Origin: Acanthamoeba sp. SK_2022b
Taxonomy: Eukaryota > Discosea > Longamoebia > Acanthamoebidae
DNA length: 27,276 nt
Assembly (NCBI GenBank): GCA_027943245.1
Contig: JANDJZ010000558.1
Location: 1 to 27,276, forward strand
Direction: 5' to 3'
Shown here piece by piece: positions 23,091-27,276 of the stretch. Each line of letters starts with the position of its first letter. Within the stretch, counting starts at the first letter, position 1. A program made the translations under genes and the position numbers. The notes under the pieces are model-generated. The model saw only the letters and a list, made by a program, of their open reading frames with translations, searched no databases and was not told where the DNA came from.

Positions 23091-25621
23091 GTGTGTGTGT
23101 GGCGTGAGCGGTAATGACCCACGAGGCCAATATGACGCAGGGATCTGTTGGAGCTTGGCTTGGGCACGCGTGGAGGGCCAACCTTACACCACGTCGCCGC
23201 CAAATCGCTCTACGTCACGCTCTACCACATGAGCGACCAACAGCTCGCCGAATACTACACGGCCAAGATCGGCCTCTTTCTGGGCAACAGCAACCTGCTC
23301 TACACCGGCGCCCACGAGTCGCGCGAAATCATAGCCAGGATCGTTGGCTACTCGGCGCCACATCTGCCCGCCGAGCGGGTGCTCGCCATCATGCAGACCT
23401 TCCTGCCTCAGCTCGACGCCGACGAGATCAATGTGGACAAGGTCGAAGCGGCCATCAACACCCTCGCGTACGACCTCCCCCTCTCCACACGACACCGAAC
23501 ACATTCGGCCGGGTGAGTGTAAAGTGGCATGCGGCTGATCTCGATCAATGCGTTTATGTCGACAATCAGCTTCTTGATCTGCCGAAGCCTCCAGTCCGGT
23601 TCCATGCCTCCGCAGTGCAAGCAGCCGTTCGAGTCCGCCGTCGGCAAGCTTGTCGATGTCCTTGGCCACCGCTCCACACAGATCAAGGTTTGCGCATTCG
23701 CACTTCTCATATTTGTCGACAAATATGATAAGCTGATGCACGAATGCCCCCTCCCTCCCCCTTCATAGGTCTATGCGGTGAGGGCTCTCGGCGTCATCGG
23801 CCGCTATTCGCCGCTACCGCTTCCCGAAGGCGCCCCCACGACGGACGCTGCTCCTGAGGGCCAGGCTGCCGATGCCGCCCCCGCCGCCGCATCCAAGGTC
23901 CTGACCAAGGCGGGCCTCGTCAAGAAGTTGACCGCTCTGCTCGGCTCCACCACTGAGGCCAAGCTCATCGAGAGGCTTGCCCTCGCGCTCGGATACATGT
24001 GCGTCGGCGAGCCAGGCATCGCCTACAAGGTAGGACTTGCCCTCCCCCCCTATCACGCCTCTCTCTCTCTCTCTCTCTGGTTGTTGCCGAGCCCCACCGA
24101 CTCACGACTGTGTGTGTGCGGCCGTGTCGACACAGTCGGACATTCTCAATGCCCTGTACGCACTTGACAAGACCAAGAGCGAGGAGATCCACTTCAGCGT
24201 GGGCGAGGCGCTCTCCTGCGTTGCCTCGGGCGGCGCGTCGGCCGCCGCCAAGGACCCGCTTCACCCGGAGATCGACGACCCGCTCGACGACGACGACGAC
24301 GATCACGAGCGCCAGAAGGACAAGAACAAGAAGCCGTCAACGGAGGACAAGGGCAAGGCCAAGACCGAAGTCGACGACGACCGGGCCAAGAAGCCGCTGG
24401 CCGTCCAGGCGCCGCAGGACGTCCCCTATCCGGAGGTGATGGCGGGCATGCTGGCCAAGCTCTTCTCGCTGGTCCAATCGGGGGCCAACCTGAGCCGCAA
24501 CGCAGCCGCGATCTGGCTGCTGTCGCTCCTGCAGCATTCGCCCACGCATCCCGAGCTCCGCTCCAGGCTGGCCCTCATCCAGGCCTACTTCTCGCGCCTC
24601 CTGGCCGGTAAGCCCTTCCCTCGAGTGTGTGCCCCTTTAACTTGGCAGTAACACGCACACGCGCACGCACACACCGCAGACAACAACGAGGTGACGCAGG
24701 AGGTGGCGTCGAAGGGCCTCGTCATGGTCTACGAACTGGGCGATGCCGGCATGAAGAAGGAATTGGTGGACAACCTCGTGACGACCCTCGCCACGGGCAA
24801 GGCCAAGCAAGCCGCCGAAGTCCAGCGCAAGGATGAAACGTGCGTCCTCCGGAGATCTTGCCACTTCCTCTCCTGCTGTCATTCGTTTTTGTTTTGTTTT
24901 TGTTTTGTTTTGTTTTTTGTCCATTATTTTAATTTAAATTCAAATTGTTGATTTGTCCAGCGAGGTGATACCCGAGGGAGCGCTTGGTTCGGTCCCCTCG
25001 GCCATGGGATCGGGCGGCCTGTCGACCTACAAGGAGCTCTGCTCTGTTGCCAACGAACTGGTACGCCCTCGGGCCAGCCAGCCTGCCCTTTGATTGGTTG
25101 GTTGGTCGCCTTGTTCTGAACATGGCGTACGTCCAGGGCCAACCCGACCTGATCTACCGGTTCCTGAACCTGGCGAGCCACCACAGCCTGTGGAACTCGC
25201 GCAAGGGCGCCGCCTTTGCCGCGACTGCCCTGGCCTCGCGCGAGGGCATGGAGTACCTCAAGCCCTTCCTGCCCACGCTCGTGCCCCTCCTCTACCGCTC
25301 GTCCTACGATCCCAACCCTCGCGTCGCTCAGGTGCGCGCAACTCCCTCCATCTTCCCTCATACCTCTCTCTCCCTCTCCCTCTCCGCGTTATTCGGTTTT
25401 GTTGTGGCTCAACGCGCGTCTTTGGTGGTGGAAACTTGTTGTCCAGTCGATGAGGAATATCTTGAATTCCATCACCGACGCGCGCAAGGCGGCGGACGAG
25501 TACTTTGAGCCCATCATGAAGGAGCTGCTCAAGGGCCTGGTGTCCAACGTGTGGCGCACGCGCGAGTCCTCCTGCTACGCCATCTCCGACGCTCTCCAGA
25601 GCAAGCTCTACAGTACCACAC

Positions 25622-25678
<57 letters not shown>

Positions 25679-27276
25679 ACGCAAGCTCACAAGCTCACTC
25701 ATCGGCGCGCAGGCCACGTGGAGCCGTTCTTGAAGGACTTGTGGTTCCGTTGCTTCCGCGTGATCGATGACATCAAGGAGTCGGTGCGCAAGGCGGCCAT
25801 GTCCATGTTCCGCACGCTCTCCTCGCTCTCGGTGCGGCTGTGCGACCCCGTCTACACCAACCCGGACCAGGGCAAGGAGGCGATCGCCGTCATCATGCCC
25901 TTCCTTCTCACCGAGGGCCTGCACAGCCCCGTCAAGGAGGTCCTCGGCCTCACGATCGACCAGATCCAAAAGATCTGCAAGGGTAAGCCTCCCTCCGCGC
26001 TGTTGTGCACGTCGAGTGATATGAGCTCGAGCGCTGATGCTGTCGTGTGTGTTGTGTGTGAAACCAACTGTAGTCGCCGGGCCGCTGTTGAAGCCTCACG
26101 TGCCGGAGATCGTGCACGTGCTCGTCGACTCGCTCACCCAGCTCGAGCCGCAGGACTTCAACTACCTGGCGCTCCACGCCGACAAGGACTCGCAACGCAT
26201 GCTCGAGGTACACCCCCCCCCCGTCGCGCTCCCCCTGGCCCGCGTCGTTAACGACAACTTGTCCCAAACTAAACGCACGCAACTATGCAGCAAGCGCGCA
26301 TGAGTCTGAGTCGCCTCTCGCCGCTGAACGACACGGTACCCAATACACAATTTGTTTTTGTTTTTGTTTTTGTTTTTGTTTTTGTTTTAAATTTTTTCTC
26401 CTTTTCTTTTGGTATTTGGTGGCTTGTAACTGTTACACCCGATGGAACCGTCTTCCGCTCACACATGCTCGTTCTGTGTCGCCTGGGGGCGTAGCTGGAG
26501 CTGTGCGTCAAGTACGTGGACGAGTCCAATATCGGTCCTCTGGCCAAGGCCCTTCAGGAGCTGTTTGCTCGCGGGGTGGGCCTGCCCACCAAGTGCGGCA
26601 CCGCTCACATGATCTCCTCCCTCACCATGGTGGTACACAACTCCTCCCCTTCCCTCCCTTTGGTTACTGCGCGAGCGCACACGCAGCTGTGTGCGTTGTT
26701 AGGCAAATGCGGCTGCGTGACTGGATGAGTGCGTGCGTGTGTGTATTGCGTGCGTGTGTGTGTGCAGTGCCCCCACGTGGTCAAGGGGGAGGCCCCCACG
26801 TTGCTCAAGGCGCTGCGACAGGCGCTCAAGGACAAGTCGCCCATCGTGCGATCCACCTATGCCACGGCTGCCGCCGGTCTGGCCCCGCTCACCACTCACG
26901 CCTCGCTCAAGAACTACGTCCTGCACCTCAAGGTGCCTCCTCATTTCATATTATTATTATTATTATTATTTAATATTATTATTATTATTAAATCTATTTA
27001 TTGATTTCTTATGTACGATTTTTTTTGCTGATTTGTTGGTCCTGTTTCAGAAACTGTACACGGAGGGCGATGAAGTGGCGCACGTGACCAGCGCCCAGTG
27101 CCTGCAGGCTCTAGCGCGCAAGGACGTCATCAAGGAGCACTTCAAGGTCGTCGTGCCCCTGGTCCTGCTGGGCAAGTACGTCGTGGACCACCTGGCTCGC
27201 AACGCACGGCCCCGTGGGCTCACGGGGTGCCACTTGTGTGTGCGGTGTGCGGTGTGCAGGAACGACGAGTCGGAGG
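19845..27276 (+). CDS. ECM29: ECM29 proteasome adaptor/scaffold, HEAT-repeat protein (3' end outside window)
   Basis: Thirty-one exons: 19845-19901, 19974-20102, 20159-20297, 20366-20394, 20482-20565, 20704-20858, 20931-21096, 21172-21269, 21342-21405, 21476-21614, 21690-21802, 21882-22113, 22204-22313, 22414-22450, 22566-22642, 22724-23010, 23141-23467, 23570-23687, 23769-24029, 24136-24607, 24680-24839, 24961-25060, 25137-25331, 25447-25612, 25713-25982, 26074-26207, 26291-26335, 26495-26632, 26768-26932, 27051-27175, 27260-27276 (continues). About 1,536 codons are in the window; the family is about 1,850 residues. Recognisable ECM29 blocks are LLDRVLFKFAM near the N-terminus, VASKGLVMVYELGD, LSTYKELCSVANEL, HHSLWNSRKGAAFAATA, YDPNPRVAQSM, HVPEIVHVLVDSL and GVGLPTKCGTAHMI. 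ECM29 tethers 20S core to 19S cap and links proteasomes to stress and transport machinery. Exon 20 carries an Asp/Lys-rich insertion. The donor of exon 16 lies at a GT repeat and is uncertain by a few nt. Confidence 0.95.
20611..20670 (+). repeat. Compound (GC)n(CT)n(GT)n(GC)n tract in ECM29 intron 5
   Basis: Alternating GC runs at about 20611-20626 and 20660-20670 flank CT then GT runs. The two GC arms are self-complementary and could pair. The tract lies in the intron between 20565 and 20704. Confidence 0.88.
22499..22530 (+). repeat. (TTTA)n tract in ECM29 intron 14
   Basis: A TTTA/TTAT tetranucleotide run lies within the intron between 22450 and 22566. Confidence 0.8.
23022..23102 (+). 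repeat. (GT)n microsatellite at the start of ECM29 intron 16
   Basis: This is one of the longest dinucleotide tracts in the window, about 80 nt with two interruptions. It begins within about 12 nt of the predicted donor, so several GT dinucleotides compete as possible 5' splice sites. Confidence 0.92.
24886..24922 (+). repeat. (TTTTG)n tract in ECM29 intron 21
   Basis: A degenerate TTTTG/TTTTTG run upstream of the acceptor at 24960, in the intron between 24839 and 24961. Confidence 0.75.
25622..25674 (+). repeat. (CA)n microsatellite in ECM29 intron 24
   Basis: A pure CA run of about 50 nt begins ten nt after the donor at 25613, in the intron between 25612 and 25713. Confidence 0.92.
26350..26389 (+). 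repeat. (GTTTTT)n tract in ECM29 intron 27
   Basis: Six near-perfect hexanucleotide units lie in the intron between 26335 and 26495. Confidence 0.85.
26948..26993 (+). repeat. (TTA)n tract in ECM29 intron 29
   Basis: A TTA/ATT trinucleotide run with one break lies in the intron between 26932 and 27051. Confidence 0.85.

Overview
The window is eukaryotic nuclear DNA with GC-rich coding sequence, very strong G/C third-position bias, AT-rich gene borders and a high density of short introns (mostly about 50-170 nt) packed with (GT)n, (CT)n, poly-G and (AAAAT)n tracts. I parsed about 91 introns by hand across eight genes. The gene families, exon density and base composition point to an amoebozoan, most like Acanthamoeba; this is an inference, since no ribosomal or species marker is present. 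No prokaryotic features, tRNA, rRNA, CRISPR or transposon was found.

Layout. 1-48: 3' tip of an unidentified + strand gene. 75-3243 (-): nuclear-looking protein with an N-terminal ubiquitin-like fold, a SAP DNA-binding motif and about 800 residues of charged low complexity. 3348-6502 (+): NDOR1/Tah18 diflavin reductase (14 exons), head-to-head with the SAP gene. 6654-7930 (+): beta-class carbonic anhydrase with a 40-residue His/Lys/Asp tail. 8032-9433 (-) and 9786-10770 (-): tandem RING/TRAF-type zinc-finger membrane proteins; the second copy has lost the RING core and part of a zinc finger. 10860-16273 (-): WDR11 (21 exons). 16449-19621 (-): UTP6, a U3 snoRNP HAT-repeat protein (14 exons). 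19845-27276 (+): ECM29 proteasome adaptor (31 exons seen, 3' end outside the window), head-to-head with UTP6.

These are mostly housekeeping genes from unrelated pathways: cytosolic Fe-S assembly, CO2 hydration, Golgi vesicle capture, pre-18S rRNA processing and proteasome quality control. They look like compact genome packing, not an operon-like system. All splice models were built by frame continuity across GT(GC)-AG boundaries plus recalled family conservation; no alignment was run.

The most interesting items are the patchwork-identical, internally deleted RING/TRAF duplicate, the metal-chelating-looking tail on the carbonic anhydrase, two GC-AG introns in WDR11, an apparent 5' splice-site preference for GTRC (C at +4), and two compact bidirectional promoters. 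I did not find convincing evidence of a wholly new multi-gene system.
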